Shown piece by piece: positions 34,009-49,000 of a stretch of 64,000 bases of DNA; positions within the stretch are counted from its first letter, which is position 1, and each line of letters opens with the position of its first letter. Position numbers and translations under genes: made by a program. Location of the stretch: contig OX243819.1 in NCBI GenBank assembly GCA_945859605.1, positions 7,750,927-7,814,926 on the forward strand, written 5' to 3'. The stretch is from Lumbricus rubellus (Eukaryota; Annelida; Clitellata; Crassiclitellata; Lumbricidae). The notes below the pieces were generated by a model. That model was given only the letters and a program-made list of their open reading frames with translations. It was not told the DNA's origin and did not search any database.

Positions 34009-37000
34009 CTATAAGCAGAAGAGACTTAATCAGTCGCAATTGAGAATTTCTCTTTTTTTAAACACAGTTCATGCATGTACTCTCAACAGGATGATAAGAA
34101 AGTGGTTTCTGGCAGCGCAATTCCTACATACATATAGTTCACTGCATGCCAGGGCTTTTTCAAAAGAATTTTTTAACTGCATAACCATTTCACTTCTTCC
34201 ATGGATGGTAAATCGGCTTCTGCAGTTAACTTCTTCCAATGATTTTTAATGCACAAGATTACTGAGTTAAGAAATATATTTCGTTTTGTTACTTACCTTG
34301 CATTTCAAATGCACTACTACAGCGATGCTCTTATGTTTAATGTTATTTAGATACCACTGGTCATAAGCTACAGGCCTATATGCTATTTGTTTTTCCCCAC
34401 CAAACCATTGTTCTTAAACGCATCATATAATTATAGACTAATAGACTTGCTCTTGTAATTACTGACTATTTAGTATGCATTTATTCAGCGTCTCATGAGT
34501 CGTGAATGGGAGTCTGCAGTGCATGTGCAAGACCCTTCTAGCTTATATTATGTAGCGCTGCAATGCAATTGACGACGTCCATGTATATTGCATAGACATG
34601 CGACGAGTACATACAACGTTGACTGCACGGACCTCTGCTGCAGTGTTGCGATTTATGTTCAGCTGCCAGACAATAGACGACAGGTCATTACTCGTGTGAT
34701 GTCCAACCTCCGTCCGTCCGTCCGTCCGTCGTTCGGTGGGTCGGTCGATTAACTGCTGACCAACTGCTATACTGATGGACGACGGAGGACTGCAGCAAAG
34801 CAGACACAGTGGGCGATCTGCTGTGCATCCATGGCTTGCATCGTGTGCATATCGTGGCTTCTCAATTAGTGAACTATGTCTGGTGCTAATTAGCGCCTTC
34901 AACAGTAGGGTGGAGTGGGGCAAAAGGCCTAGGTGGGGTGAAACGCCTAGGGCCTTCGTAGAGCCTCTGCAGTATTTAAGCGCTATAAAATTATAAATAA
35001 TAATATGCTGGCGCCATCTGAAGTTACCTTCTGATATCGAGTTTGTTTATTTCGGTTCGCGGTAAGTGAAAATATTTCATTTCTTAATTATTTGGACACT
35101 TTTGCTAAATGTTGTGACCTCACAGTTTGACGATTTGCGAAAGCAAGTGGTATGCGATTCGATATAGTTATGGGCAGACAGACAGAGCTCGCAACGACGT
35201 TTTCAATGATATCTTGATGTATTAGCGATATTGCAGGATAACGACACTGTAAATATTTTAGATAAATCTGGGCTTTTGGGGTAACACGCCCACCCTCTAT
35301 ATGGGGTGAAACGCCCATGGTGGGCGTTTTACCCCGCAAGGACCCACGTGTAAAGTAGGCTTGTTGCTAAATTCTTGTTCGCTTGCTTGCTATTGTGATA
35401 ATCGTTTTGGTAGGGTATGGTAAATGAGTCTGCAATGAATTGTTTTTAGATTACATCATGGTACGTGTCTACAAGCGAAAGTCGGAAAGAGGAGAGTATG
35501 GTGAAGAGAGACTTGCTACAGCATTGGAAGCCCTTAGTCAGGGCATGCCTCTCATTCAAGCGAGTAGGGAGATGGGCATACCCGCGCGAACCTTGCGCCG
35601 ACATCGTGACCACCATACCACGATGCCAGGTGTGTTGAAGTTGGGATGCCATACGCCAGTACTATCTGTTGCCCTTGAATCTGAACTTTGCAATCATATA
35701 AAATATATGGAAAAGGCTTTGTACGGTCTCACTCCAAGAGATGTCAGACGTCTTGCTTTTGACATGGCCGAGGCAGCAGGCATCAATCATAGGTTCTGTA
35801 TGAAAAGTCAGATGGCTGGGAAGGACTGGCTCTCTGGGTTCTTCTCAAGATATCCAGATCTTTCAATACGTGCGCCACAGGGAACAAATCTATCGCGTGC
35901 AGTGGCTTTCAACAGACCTAAAGTCAAGCAATTCTTTGACGTCTACAGGCAACTACTTGTTGATGTTCCATGCACACCATCAAGAATCTGGAACATGGAT
36001 GAAACTGGAATCACCAACGTGCAACGTCCAGGGAAAATCATCGCTACTAAGGGGCAGAGAACCGTTGGTAAAGTGACAAGTGGCGAGCGAGGCGCAACCG
36101 TTACAGTGATATGCGCAATGAGTGCGATTGGTGCATTTTTGCCACCAATGTTCATCTATCCACGAAAAAGGATGATTCCAGCTCTGCTCAATGGTGCACC
36201 ACCACAATCTGTGGGATACACAAGTACAAGCGGATGGACAGATTCAGAGCTATTCATTAAATGGCTTCAGCATTTTGTCGATTTCACTCGTGCATCCACA
36301 GACAATCCGCAAATTATAATACTTGATGGTCATCACAGCCACAAGACTCTGAGCGCTATCACTTTTGCACGTGAGAATGGTCTGCATCTTCTCACTCTTC
36401 CACCGCACTCCACCCACAAGATGCAGCCGCTTGATAGAAGCTATTTCAAGTCGCTCAAGAGCGGTTACACTCTAAATTCTACTACGTTACCTGTAACGTA
36501 GTACGTAACGTAGTACTATGTTATATATGCACTGAGTAAGTATACGTTAGATTGACGTAGTGATTTTCTAACGTACTTCACTGTGTTATACATCTAACGT
36601 AGAAATACGTAATCGCTACTTTCGGTAACGTAGTGCATAACGCAGCCCTCTAACGTATAAGAACGTTGACTCTGTCCCTATTTAACGTAGTGCACAACGT
36701 AACCCCTTACGTATAAGAACGTTGACTCCGTCCCTATTTAACATAGTGCACAACGTAGCCCCTAACGTATAAGAACGTTGACTCCGTCCCTATTTAACGT
36801 AGTGCACAACGTAGCCCCTAACGTATAAGAACGTTGACTCCGTCCCTATTTAACGTAGTGCACAACGTAGCCCCTAACGTATAAGAACGTTGACTCCGTC
36901 CCTATTTAACGTAGTGCACAACGTAGCTCCTAACGTATAAGAACGTTGACTCCGTCCCTATTTAACGTAGTCCACAACGTAGCCCCTAACGTATAAGAAC

Positions 37001-40000
37001 GTTGACTCCGTCCCTATTTAACGTAGTGCACAACGTAGCCCCTAACGTATAAGAACGTTGACTCCGTCGCTATTTAACGTAGTGCACAACGTAGCCCCTA
37101 ACGTATAAGAACATTGACTCTGTCCCTATTTAGCGTAGTGCACAACGTAGTTCCTAACGTATAAGAACGTCGACTGTCCCTATTTAACGTAGTGCACAAC
37201 TCAGACCCTCCCAACGTATAAGAACATTCACTGCGTGCCTATTGCAAATTAAAGAGATAGAAAATAAAGATAAGAAAGATATAGGCCTATACAAGAAGTG
37301 CTGGACGTAATAATGGAAGAGGGATACAAATAACTGAAGGACATGGCACAACAGCGGGAAAAGTGGAGACATTGGACGTTTGGACCTGCCCTAAAGAAGA
37401 AAAAATTAATAGACATTTTGCAACATACAAATATTCCCATTTAAATAAAATAACTATTCACACACATAGGTTAATAAATATATATATATATATATAGAAG
37501 GGCCCAAAAAATTCATATCCAACAGCATTTAGCATTTTATTATTTGAACGACATGCAACATACAACCTTATATTATATATGCAAATAAATTTCCAAGCCA
37601 TAAGAATATCTAAAATATTGTAATAGGTATGCAACAATAACCAACCGCACATAAGTATATAGCATAATTAGGCAAAACACCCCTTAAAATCTAAAAACAC
37701 TTTTAACGTATTCACACAAATTAAAAATACACAAAATATGAATGTGCCAGTATTTTGCTGAATGACAACCTGAGCCAAGCCACTCATGTCGTCATTCAGC
37801 GAAACCGTGGCACAAACATACTTAATGCTTCATACATATCAAGGCCGTAGCTATGGTTTTGTTTCTAGTGTTTGAACACCTTCTAAATGAAATAACTTAA
37901 GAAATAATGCATTTAGCAAAGAAAGACATGAAAAATTCGCCATTTAAGAAGAAATTTTATGAAATGATACCATTTTAGGCCGTCCTGAGTTTTCCGGCGA
38001 AAAATCCTATAAAAGCACATTTGAATAAAAAAAGTCATCATAAAAAGGATTTGAAATATCTGTTGCCCTGAAAAGGTCGATATTGAAGTCGTTAGGTAAT
38101 TTCGCTTAAAATAAAGTCCGTAAACCACCCCTCCCCAAATAAAATCCTTGATACGGTCTTTATACTTATACACAAACAATGCAAAAGAACTTGAAAACTA
38201 CCAGCATTCCTAGTATTTTAAAGACCTGTCAAAACAAGTAACTTTGAATAAGCATAGTCGTGTTTACAAAAACATTGTATGCAAATACATATAAATCCAA
38301 AACACACAGTAATTTTTAAAAAATGCACATGCAATGTATTATGCATTTATACACTTACGTGCATAAAAATTTAAAATCCAAAAAAGGCCATACTGTATGA
38401 GTACAGTAATTGCAAAATTCACTACCATTTGTATAATTCCATCGTATAATTTTAGCAGACATGCATTGCACATACAACTAATCATGTAATCATTTATTAT
38501 TTTATGCATATAAGATACTTTATCCTTCATAGCTATACACTATATGCCAAAGAATGTTAAATCGACCCCACAAATTCCAACCAGCATTTTAACAGGCATG
38601 CACATAACAATTAATTGCACTTCTTATAGTACCCTTCCATATTTCTACTCATAAGCACTGCCAACTGCAGCGTGGACAATGAATCAGTGTTTTATGCTGA
38701 GCAATTCCAAATTAATCACTTGCCCAAAGTCCCTATGCTGCGACTTTTTGTGTATTGAACCTCCAACCCTCCGCTTCCAATGCAACGAACATACCCACTA
38801 CAGCACCGTGCAACAATTATACTTTACGATGAAAGGAATTGCATAATTCACCACCATTATCATTAGCCTATTTCAACACACAACTATTTCAACTGATCTT
38901 CCAAAGAAATGAAATCCACAATTGTGACTAATCATGTATCCCTTAATTAACAGTATATGAACATGGGTGGAATCCTCGGCGGAGACGTGGGGGTGGCGAA
39001 CAAGTGGCCGAAGGAAAGACGCGAAATTTTTTTTGTCATCTGGCCGAAAAGTCAAGAAATTTACAATTTTCACCGGCAAAAAGTTGATGAAATTTTTTTA
39101 AAAGTCATTTTTGCCAAAGAAAACCAAAAAGTGAAGAAAATGTTCTATTTTGACCGCCAAAAAGTTGATGACTTTTTTAGTCTTGACACTCAACTATTGG
39201 GGGGGGGGACAAATGCATGGGCATTCCACCCCAACACCTCCGTTGGGCGGGGACCGTCCCTCTGTCCCCCTATGTTTCCGCCCATGTATATGAAAAGGAA
39301 ATTGAAAACAATAATTGTTTCAAATTAAGACACACGCATATATAAAATATGTGGGAAAAAATTTATATTAAAAACACTCGTTAATTTAAAAAAAGTCCTG
39401 TTTTCACATAGAAATTGAACATCCAAAAATTTCTAACCATTTTTAACACATACTGTATCAGCATCGGAATTTAATAATTCACCCCCGACCTTAATATTTG
39501 AACACACTAGTTAGCGCATACAATCAACCCCGCACTTTTTCATAGGAAAATCCACAAACATGGCTATTCGTTTAGCCTTACACATTATGTGCAAAGGCAT
39601 CTGAACCCAGACTATTTTTCAAATGCACCTGGAATAAGAAGTAATCGTTTATGCTAATACAGCACATGAAGAGTGAATCGAAATCCAAACAGTTGTTATT
39701 TAGCTCAAAAGTCCACCAACATTCATATTATTCTTGCATTTTCAAAAGAAATGCACTAAGAAATACTCATGTGTACTTACACAGCATATGCCTAGAAATT
39801 TCAAATTGAACAAAAGTTTAGGACTAAAACCCGTAAGCAATAAGCATTCTTATTATCTACACGTGTTTTTTTTTCTCACACATTTGCTATAACGCCCATT
39901 CAAACTCTCTTCTCTCAGGCGCCTACAACTAGCGTGACAATACTGCATCAGAGTTTCAAGCCAGAAGATAAGCAACTGTGAATGAAAGACTTGTTGAAAG

Positions 40001-43000
40001 CCCTTACGCAGCGGCATTATGTTAATTGGAACCTTGAAGCTAGCCCACCACTATACAACCGCACACAACAAATACCTGCATATAAAACTAGTCTTGTATA
40101 CTTGTACTGTGTAAGTCAGTATTTGAAAATGTACCACCATTCTTAGTATCTTAGCATATGCATAGGAATTTTAAATCCAATAAAAAATTTACTATCTGCA
40201 AATTACATGAAACTCCACATGCATAGCTACTTATGCAAATATATGGAATGCATGCAAAGGAATGTGAAATCCATGGACATGTTTATTATGTTGACATAAC
40301 TGTACGAACAACTAATGAAGGATCACTATACAATAATGCACAGGAAATGTGCAAAACACTTGCAACCACAACTGTTTATGCATGCATTCTTACACAGCAT
40401 TCACACAGTAATTGAAAAAGGCTTCCAAAAATAATTCTCATCATTTTCACTGACACTCACACCTCAACTAATTATGGATACCTAAACAAATAATTAAAAA
40501 TGCACCACCACTCCTACAATTTCCATATTTAATAAACATGCACTAACAACTAACCGTTAATACTACACAGAAACCTGTGCTATGAATTTTTCAATGCACC
40601 AGCAATTCTATTGTTTTCGCATACATACGCGTACAAATAATCCTTTAATTTAGACCACATAAGCATAGAAATTAAAAATCAACCAACGTTATAATTTTTA
40701 AACAGACAGTCAAATCCGTAAACAGTTTATGCGCAAAAATAGAAAACCTACAAAAACACAGCAAATAATAAAACGTTCGATGGTTTATTTATAGTAAAGT
40801 CCCTTACACATATTTGCTCAAATAGCTGCATAGCTCCTTAACGGTTGTAGGAATATTTTTCTTTTCCTGGATTTTGTAAACCTTCCATTCCAGAAACTTC
40901 AGAATGTTCACACATTTGTCCGCATAAACCATATTGAAAACCCAGTAGGTTTTGAATAGTCTGTCCAGTCCTTCCGCAATCGTCTCTCCAGCATCAACGA
41001 GCTTCTTCTCCGAAGCGACCTTCACACTTGTCACAATGCCACCAATTTCGCCCTGTATTAGCAACACAGGCGAAAATGATGACACTTGCTCAGCTTCATT
41101 TTGCAGCGATGAACCGATCTGTAAAAAACCCAAATAACAATTTTAATGCATCCAATTATATTACTCTTAAGTGTTTATACATTAATTATGCACACATGTA
41201 GCAAAAAATGTTTGACAACATTTCATACAAAACTTTACAATACGACTCTCAGTGTAGTCCATTAAACCAATGGTATCCAAACTCCTCAAAGTCATCACCA
41301 ACTTGTAAATATCGTGGCCGTCTCTAGAACCATTGAATTTAATTTAAACATCATGTATTAAAATTTTATTCAGAAACTGGCATGGAAATATGTTAATTTA
41401 TGTACAGTCGAACACTGTTTACTCAAATAAAAGGAGACCCTGTACCAGTCAGACCTGGTAGTGCAAAAAAAACCATTGCCACAGAGCCAAGAGCTGGAAG
41501 GGCTGCAAGTCGCAGAAAAACTACAGCAAACAAGTGCAGCAAGTCAGTATAACATGCCCTCTGAAACAGTGAGCCAGTGAAGAACGTCATGCATATAGGC
41601 AGAAACAGAGGCATATTTAGGAATGCAGCCAATGAGGCGAGCAGCCGAAGGAATAACTCGTTCGTTCAATACGCCCAATTAGTCAAAATGGCAGACCGTT
41701 TACAAAGGCATGCACAAGAGTCACATTATTAGAAACAACTCTGAATTGCCGAAGCTGGCAGCATCAACTATGAGTGACGAAACTCATATGCTTTGAGAAA
41801 TTGAGCTCTTTGTCCAAAGCAATTCCAAACCATCGCACCGTCATAGAAAAAATATGAATGAAAGTTCCTGCCATTAAGTGCATGTCAATGAAGGGCAATT
41901 TCCCTAGAGTACCAATCCAGACAAACTGATTTTTCGAAGGATTTAGCAGCAAGCGATTATATTGCATCCATAATGACAGAGCATCAGTGGCATTGGACAT
42001 TAAATACACAGTGGACAGTGTATAAGCAGCAAAGCAGTGAGCCTACAGTTTGTGCAGAAGGCAAAATTTATACAACAACTAACTAATACCAGCTGTGTTT
42101 ATAAAAGTACTGGAAGAGTACACTGAAACATATGGCAATCTAAAAAGGGATCCGATCAAAAATTACCTACACCATAGGCACCCAATACCACACAATTATT
42201 GCGCCCATATAGAAAAGAGAGAAGCCATTCAAAAAGATCACCAATCAAGCTATTCAAAAGGATCACCAATCAAGCAAAGGAACTACTTACAGGGTGCGCC
42301 CAAAAAAAGACCCCCCTAAGATTTTTGCCATTATCTTGACCAAAAGGAAGAATCTTGAGATGAAATTTTACTGTCCTAAAGACAATTCATATTTACACAT
42401 GATGGCCACATTTCATAAAAATATTTCAAACGTAACAAAAATTATGCCACTTTTAGGGAGGTCACCCACCGTTTTTTTACGATTCAAAAACGTGACGCAA
42501 CAAAAAGTAATAAAAACTCAATCTAATTATTCTGGCCAATATCTTGGCCAAAGGTAAGAATATCGTAATGAAATTTTACAGGCTTAAAGACAATTCATAT
42601 CTGCATATGATGGTAAGATTTCATCAAAATATTTACAAAACAACAAAAGTTATACCACTTTTAGTAAGGCCACCCTCCAATTTTCGACAATTCAAAGACG
42701 TAACGCAGCAAAAAGACGATTTTATTAAGTCTCATCTCAAATAATTATTATAAAATAGTCTTGATATTGACAGATGATCATTATTATTACTATTTAAAAA
42801 TAAACAGGGTACCAGCGTAGCTGCACGTCACTGAGAAGTAACTTAGCAAGATGACAATCAAATTCTTAAAATTGGAAATAAGAAGGAATCTGTCAGATAG
42901 TCAACAGGTCCATCAAGAACTCTGCATAGGGACTCAAAATAAGTTTTGGCACGGGTGATGGGCACATTGAACACAAGTTGTGAAGCACTACCAAGTTCAT

Positions 43001-46000
43001 TTGACAAACAGTTATTTGTGATGAGACTTAAAAATCGTGTTTTTGTCACTTTTTGTTGCGTTTCGTTTTTGAAACGTCAAAAGACGGTGAGTGGTCTCAC
43101 TAAAAGTGGCAGGCTTAACTTTTGTTCAGTTTTAAACATTGTGATGAAATCCGGCCACCATGTGTAGATATGAATTGTCTATAACACTGTAAAATTTCAT
43201 TTCGATATTTGTATTTTTGGCCAAGATATTCGCAAAAAACCTTTAAAAATTGCGTTTCGTTTTTGAAACGTCAAAAAACCGGGGGTCACCTCCCTAAAAG
43301 CGGCATAACTTTTGTTATGTTTGAAATATTTTTGATGAAATCTGGCCATCATATCTAAGTGTAAATTGTCTATAAGGCTGTAAAATTTCATTCGAAAATT
43401 CTTAATTTTGGCCAAGATATTGGCAAAAAACCTAGGTTTTTTTTTGGGGGGGGGCGCACCCTGTATGTGTTAGAGCAATATTATCACCTGCATCAAAAGT
43501 GGCACTCACATCAAACAGAAAGAAAGAACGACCTGACCACTTCCAATGGAACCATAAAATCCCTATTATTAAAATGAAACTTAAGCATAACTACAGAAGT
43601 CATTCACAGCCCAATCATATTCAAATGTTTATACACTGCTTATTATAACATCAACTTTTTTAATTCACGAATAAATGATAAAAAGATATTTTCCTAAACA
43701 ATATGGCAACACATTTGACCCACTTCTGTGTCGCTACCCAACAGCTTGTGAAACCTTGCCTTTTATGCACATTGTCACATTGTCACAGCCTATTACCAGC
43801 TCTCCTTATGTCAGCCTGCCCAATAGGAGCCACAACCGGAGCGCCTTAGTTTGACCAAGGATATCCCTAACTAGTCTCTCCTCCCAATCTTTCTAGTGCG
43901 TCAAGTGTTTTTTGCAGGTTTGTATTGAAAGCACCAAATTGCTTTCAAATGCCACAAAAATATTCCATTACAATCAATCATTATATTTCAGAATGTTCAC
44001 AAGACATAGAGGTTCGTGCAAAAAAACCTGAAAGTTTTTGCCAATATCTTCGCCAAAAAAAAAAAATTTAAATCACATTTTAAAGTGTTAACGGCAATTC
44101 ATATTTACATACAATGGTTGAATGTCACCAAAATATTTCAAGCGGAACAAAAGTTACATTAATTCATACATTCATTCAAGAATTTATATAGTGTTTATTC
44201 AGTGCGACTGCTCAAAAGCACTCCCGACTCTAGCACTGTATAAAAAGAGTTTTGAGTTCAATAAAAACAAAAATGTATCAGTAATAACCCCATGAAGTAG
44301 TCGTAGCTCCGTAGTGAGCCCATTCCAAACAACTGGGCCGATCACAGAAAAAGGTCTATTCAAGCAGTACAATGATATCTACATCTGTATCAACAAACAC
44401 ATTCCAACTTCTAAGGGTATGACAGAATTTGTAACTGCGGCACTTACTGGAACAACTCGACATAAAGATTGCATAGCTTCCACACCGCACATTTTTTTCT
44501 TGCCAGATGACCTCAAAACAAGGAACAATGCTTTCAGTGCGTACCACGTTTTCCAATCTAAAATGAAGAAAATAACAACACAGCTTATAAATTTATGCAT
44601 TACTTCATTCACATAATTAGGCATTTGTATTCATTCAGCCCATAATTTATATAGCGTCCGTTCCACAAAACTACTTATGAGTGTTCATCGTACATCCATT
44701 ACTAAAGATAAAAGTGACAAGGCCGCATTAAAGCTAGTGACGGACCTCTGCTGTTATTACACTCCTAAGGCCTTCCGCTCACAAACCCATTCATGCACTA
44801 CACATAATAAGAATATTTATTCTCTAATGAAACGCATGCATATGAACTGCACTATACATGTACAATTTATGCAATAGTGAAACAATGCACAAAAGTGCAA
44901 ATCACAGAACACATTTCTAAATTACAAATTTGCATTCTCTATGTACTTTAGCTATTACATAAGGAATTAATGAACATGCACGGAATTCGAACTGTTTAAA
45001 GCAATTACACCGAGTCATGACATTATTCTCCCTCTGCAGGTCCTCAAAACTGCGGCACCCTTAGCACCAACCTTAATTCGTTTGTCAAAGTGATTTATAA
45101 AACTCACATATAAATGCATCATTACATGTAGCATACACAACTCCAACGGAAGGTCACTCCATACAGCTTATAAAATAAAACATAAATAGTTCTCTATATT
45201 TACCAAGTTGAACTCCAATTGCGTCAATAGCAGCCAGACGTACAGCTGGTGATGCCGACTGTTCTGAGTATTTCCATAGCTGCTCCATTGCAGCTGGAAA
45301 TTCCACCAAAAAGTCGGCAGCATCTGGTACAAGCGTGGCAAATTCCAGGTCAAGCTACATCAGTGTGTAAAAAAGAACAAGTTTTGAAAGACTATTAATA
45401 CGTAAAAAAACAAATTATATTGCCGCATTTAAGTCTGTTTAGATGTGTGGCCACTTCTTAGATGCAATAAACATGCATGTAATGAGCAGATAATTTTAAT
45501 ATACACATGTTCTTTCCTTGTCACGTTACAGCATTGATTCCCAACCTTTTTCTATGTTAAGTGTCCTTTTTTTAAAAAGAAAAAAACGATTGTCCAAAAG
45601 TTACAACTTATTTTCAATTTTTTGTCATCACATACATAGGCCTTTACATATTTAAAAAAATAAAATTAGGTTAACATACCGCAGTATGAATAATGTAAAG
45701 TGTTAAAACCAAGAAAAATTCTGAAATTAAAGCTTCTTACGTTAACTGTTAACTTAATCTTAGGCTTGGCTTATACCTTCACAAGTTTTTATTTATAAAA
45801 GGCTTTAAAGGTTTTTGCAGCATTAAGGATAAGGCGAATTGTGTGGCTGAATATTTTAAGTCTTTCAATGTCAGTTTGCAGATTTGCTGTAGCGGCTATT
45901 CCAGGCTATAATTCCTTAAACTTAAGCAAAACCCAAAAATCAAACAGACTGAGTTTACGATATGACCAACAATAAACATTATACTTTTCTTTCAACTTTT

Positions 46001-49000
46001 CTATATATTAACTACATGCAAACTTCGCATTTTCTTTCAATGTTATTTCGGTATTGTTTTAGTAATCATAGTTAATTTGCGATTAAAAACAGGTATTTAG
46101 AAATAAATTGGAAATTGTTTCTTGCAAATGCAATCAGATTGTATAATTTATAGCTAATGAAAGCAAACGTGTACCAATATTATTTTGATTTCGATCATCG
46201 CCATCAAGCAAATCTCATATATTGTTGGTTTATTTGATGTCTTATTTGGCTCTAAATTTGCATATAAAATTGCTAAAATTAAATCCAAACAAAATGTTTT
46301 ATGTAATTTATACACTTGACAACAAATTTATTGCAGAAAATAAATATTTATTCTATTCTGTTGCAATTATGAACTTTTGGAATATATTTCTGTTAATTCT
46401 TTAAGAAGCTGTAATTTTTAGACCTGGTCCACTTTTGTTTTGCGGGCCACTGGTTGGGAACCGAACCATTGATGTAGAGTATTACTATTATCAAGACCAG
46501 TCCAATGTCACATAGGATATAAGCAATCAATAGAATCACATCTCGTTTCAATTTCAAATCTATGCTTCAAATCACTTTAGTCGCATAATCCAAGGAATTG
46601 TTCAGACATTATAAATGTTTCAAGTCTATAGCAAGGACCATATTACACCCATAATGAATTCATTGCACTACGATAAGTGTCCACTGAGCATAGAATCCAT
46701 CTCAGAATCTGCATTTATCGAAGTACATTTTAAGCAACATGCTCATCTTATCATTTATTTTATTTTATTATTAAATGCATTTGAAATAGCATCCATTCTA
46801 GCTCCTACTCCAAGGCGGTTCCGACTACAGCGCGAACAATGCATTGGAGTTCCACGACTAAGTGCATAAGCAATTTCGAGAATCTCCTCTTTACGCTCTA
46901 CGCAGCAGCTTGAAATGGACTCGAACCTGGAAACCTTCATATCCAATGCACTGAACTTCACCCCTACGCCCCATAAAACATATGTACTGTAATCATATAT
47001 AACATTTCTAAAGCGCTTCTCACAGCACAGCTATTCAAACTATTTATGAGCCACACACTTGAATGGTTTTTCGGTCTTGGGAACTTGTCGAAACAATTGA
47101 AATTCGCTGCACAATTTAGTTAATCATTTCTGTAATGGCTTTTATATATAAACTTGAATATATGGCTATTTAATCTTGTATACACAAAATTACCTTCTGA
47201 ACCCAGATTTTGCTCATCTATTGTATTCTACTCAGATTATCATCACACCATTATTGAGAATTGTGACTTCAAAATGACCATTTATGTCTTATACAAAGCC
47301 AATATTAGAAGACATTAGAATACATTTAGAAAATAAGTTGTAATACCAGCTGTGGCGTTGACTGGAATTTCGGGTACTCCCGAAGAATGTCGACCAGTAG
47401 CGGCTTGTCCGTGCCTACCCATCTGCGTCTCTGGCAGAAAGTTGCCAATGCTGCAGACTTCATGTCATCGAAGCGTTGCACCGACAGCAATTTCAATCTG
47501 TCACGTTCTGCATCGCTGTCTTTACCTACAAAATGTTAATAACTTGCATCAATTTTTTATCAGTCTTAGTCTACCCTTAGTATAATCAGCCGCAAAAGTA
47601 ATTAAAGTGTAAAAATTACACTCATATTCATCAATGTCATTTGAGTAAAGAGAAACGTAGTAACCTCATTGTTAACTTAAAAGTCATGTTTTTCTTAATG
47701 AACTTAAAACTCAAACTGCAGAAATCAGAAAACAAGCACTATATCTAAACAGAAAAATCCATAACTAGATCTGACCGTCATATCGCTTCATATATTCAGA
47801 AATAGAAATGAAATTGAAAGTAATTCATACAACAGCGCATTAGTCAGTAGTACACATGCATAAAAGAAGAAGACACACGCATAAAATAAACAATATCTGT
47901 CATTCTTTGTAATAAAAATGCCATTAAGCAAAAAAATACATTTCATTGTTTCTAATGAATGTTTACAGAACAAAATAAACAGTGAAAAGTGTTTAATGTC
48001 AATTAAAGCACAAAAAGATTATAAAATATAAATAAAAACAAAATTGGAAACCCCCCCCCCCATTTAAAACTTTTACTGGAAAATTAACTAACATCAAATA
48101 ACACTGCTTTATGTATAAAGTTCAGCACCTACCCATACAGAGGTGGCAGTCATTGACCCTTCTTGGACATTGATGGCTGCTGCCATCAGCTTCATCTTCT
48201 ATCATATCTGAGCTACCAGCGGAAGACGCCGACAGCGCAAATGGCTCAGAAAGTTTACGCTTTTTCGACCAAAAATATTTTTTGTCCTTGTCTGATATGA
48301 AGAAAACCAAAAAAATAAGACTAGCAAAAGTGAGACACAGCCTGCACACAAACCCACAAACACCCGCACCTAATAATGCATTTGAGTTTCAGTGCAAAGT
48401 TCCAGCCCTTATTACAATACAATTTCAAAACATCATCCATAAAACAACAGCCAAAGACAAACACATAAACACAGACATCCACAAACACACAACCGCCCAC
48501 CCACCCACACAAACAGAATACACCCACAAACAAATCCACCTAAACACATACACACTCATGTATTTACCAGTAAATTGTATCACAAGGTAGTAGCACTCAT
48601 TTTAAAAACATCGTTCATATGAGCAACAGTCACAGACCACACACAAACAAACACACAAACAGACCCACCCGCACACATACACAATACCCACCCGCACACA
48701 ACAAAATAATGCATTCAGATTGTATCACAAGGCAATTTAAAATCATCGTCCATATAAAAACAAACAAGCACACACACACTGTGGGGCGCGCTGGTGAAGT
48801 GGTGGCGTCGTTACCTTGGAGCCGGAAGGTTCGAGGTTTGAATCCACCCTCAAATAATAATAATAATAATAACTGCGACGATTTATATGGCACAGTAACA
48901 CAGCCATGCCGTTACAAGGGCGCCTTACAAAAACAGCTACCCCAACCGCGTCCAGTGTATTTACTCAAACCGCGTAAGGACCTTGGGCAAGTCCTTCACT

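Larger units (their letters stand above)
37236..40803. other. Inner element interior, A/T-rich, no gene seen
   Basis: Low-GC sequence with many TATGCAAA/AATGCAC words and two SINE relics. A block at 38960-39290 has three copies of an AAAAAGTTGATGA..TTTTT motif and C/G homopolymers. I found no open frame with family resemblance. Confidence 0.6.

Noticed and set aside
36469..36501. C-terminal tail [10 protein letters not shown] of the 353-codon ORF
   Set aside because: This is the inverted terminus of the inner element read through by chance; family similarity stops exactly at the junction.
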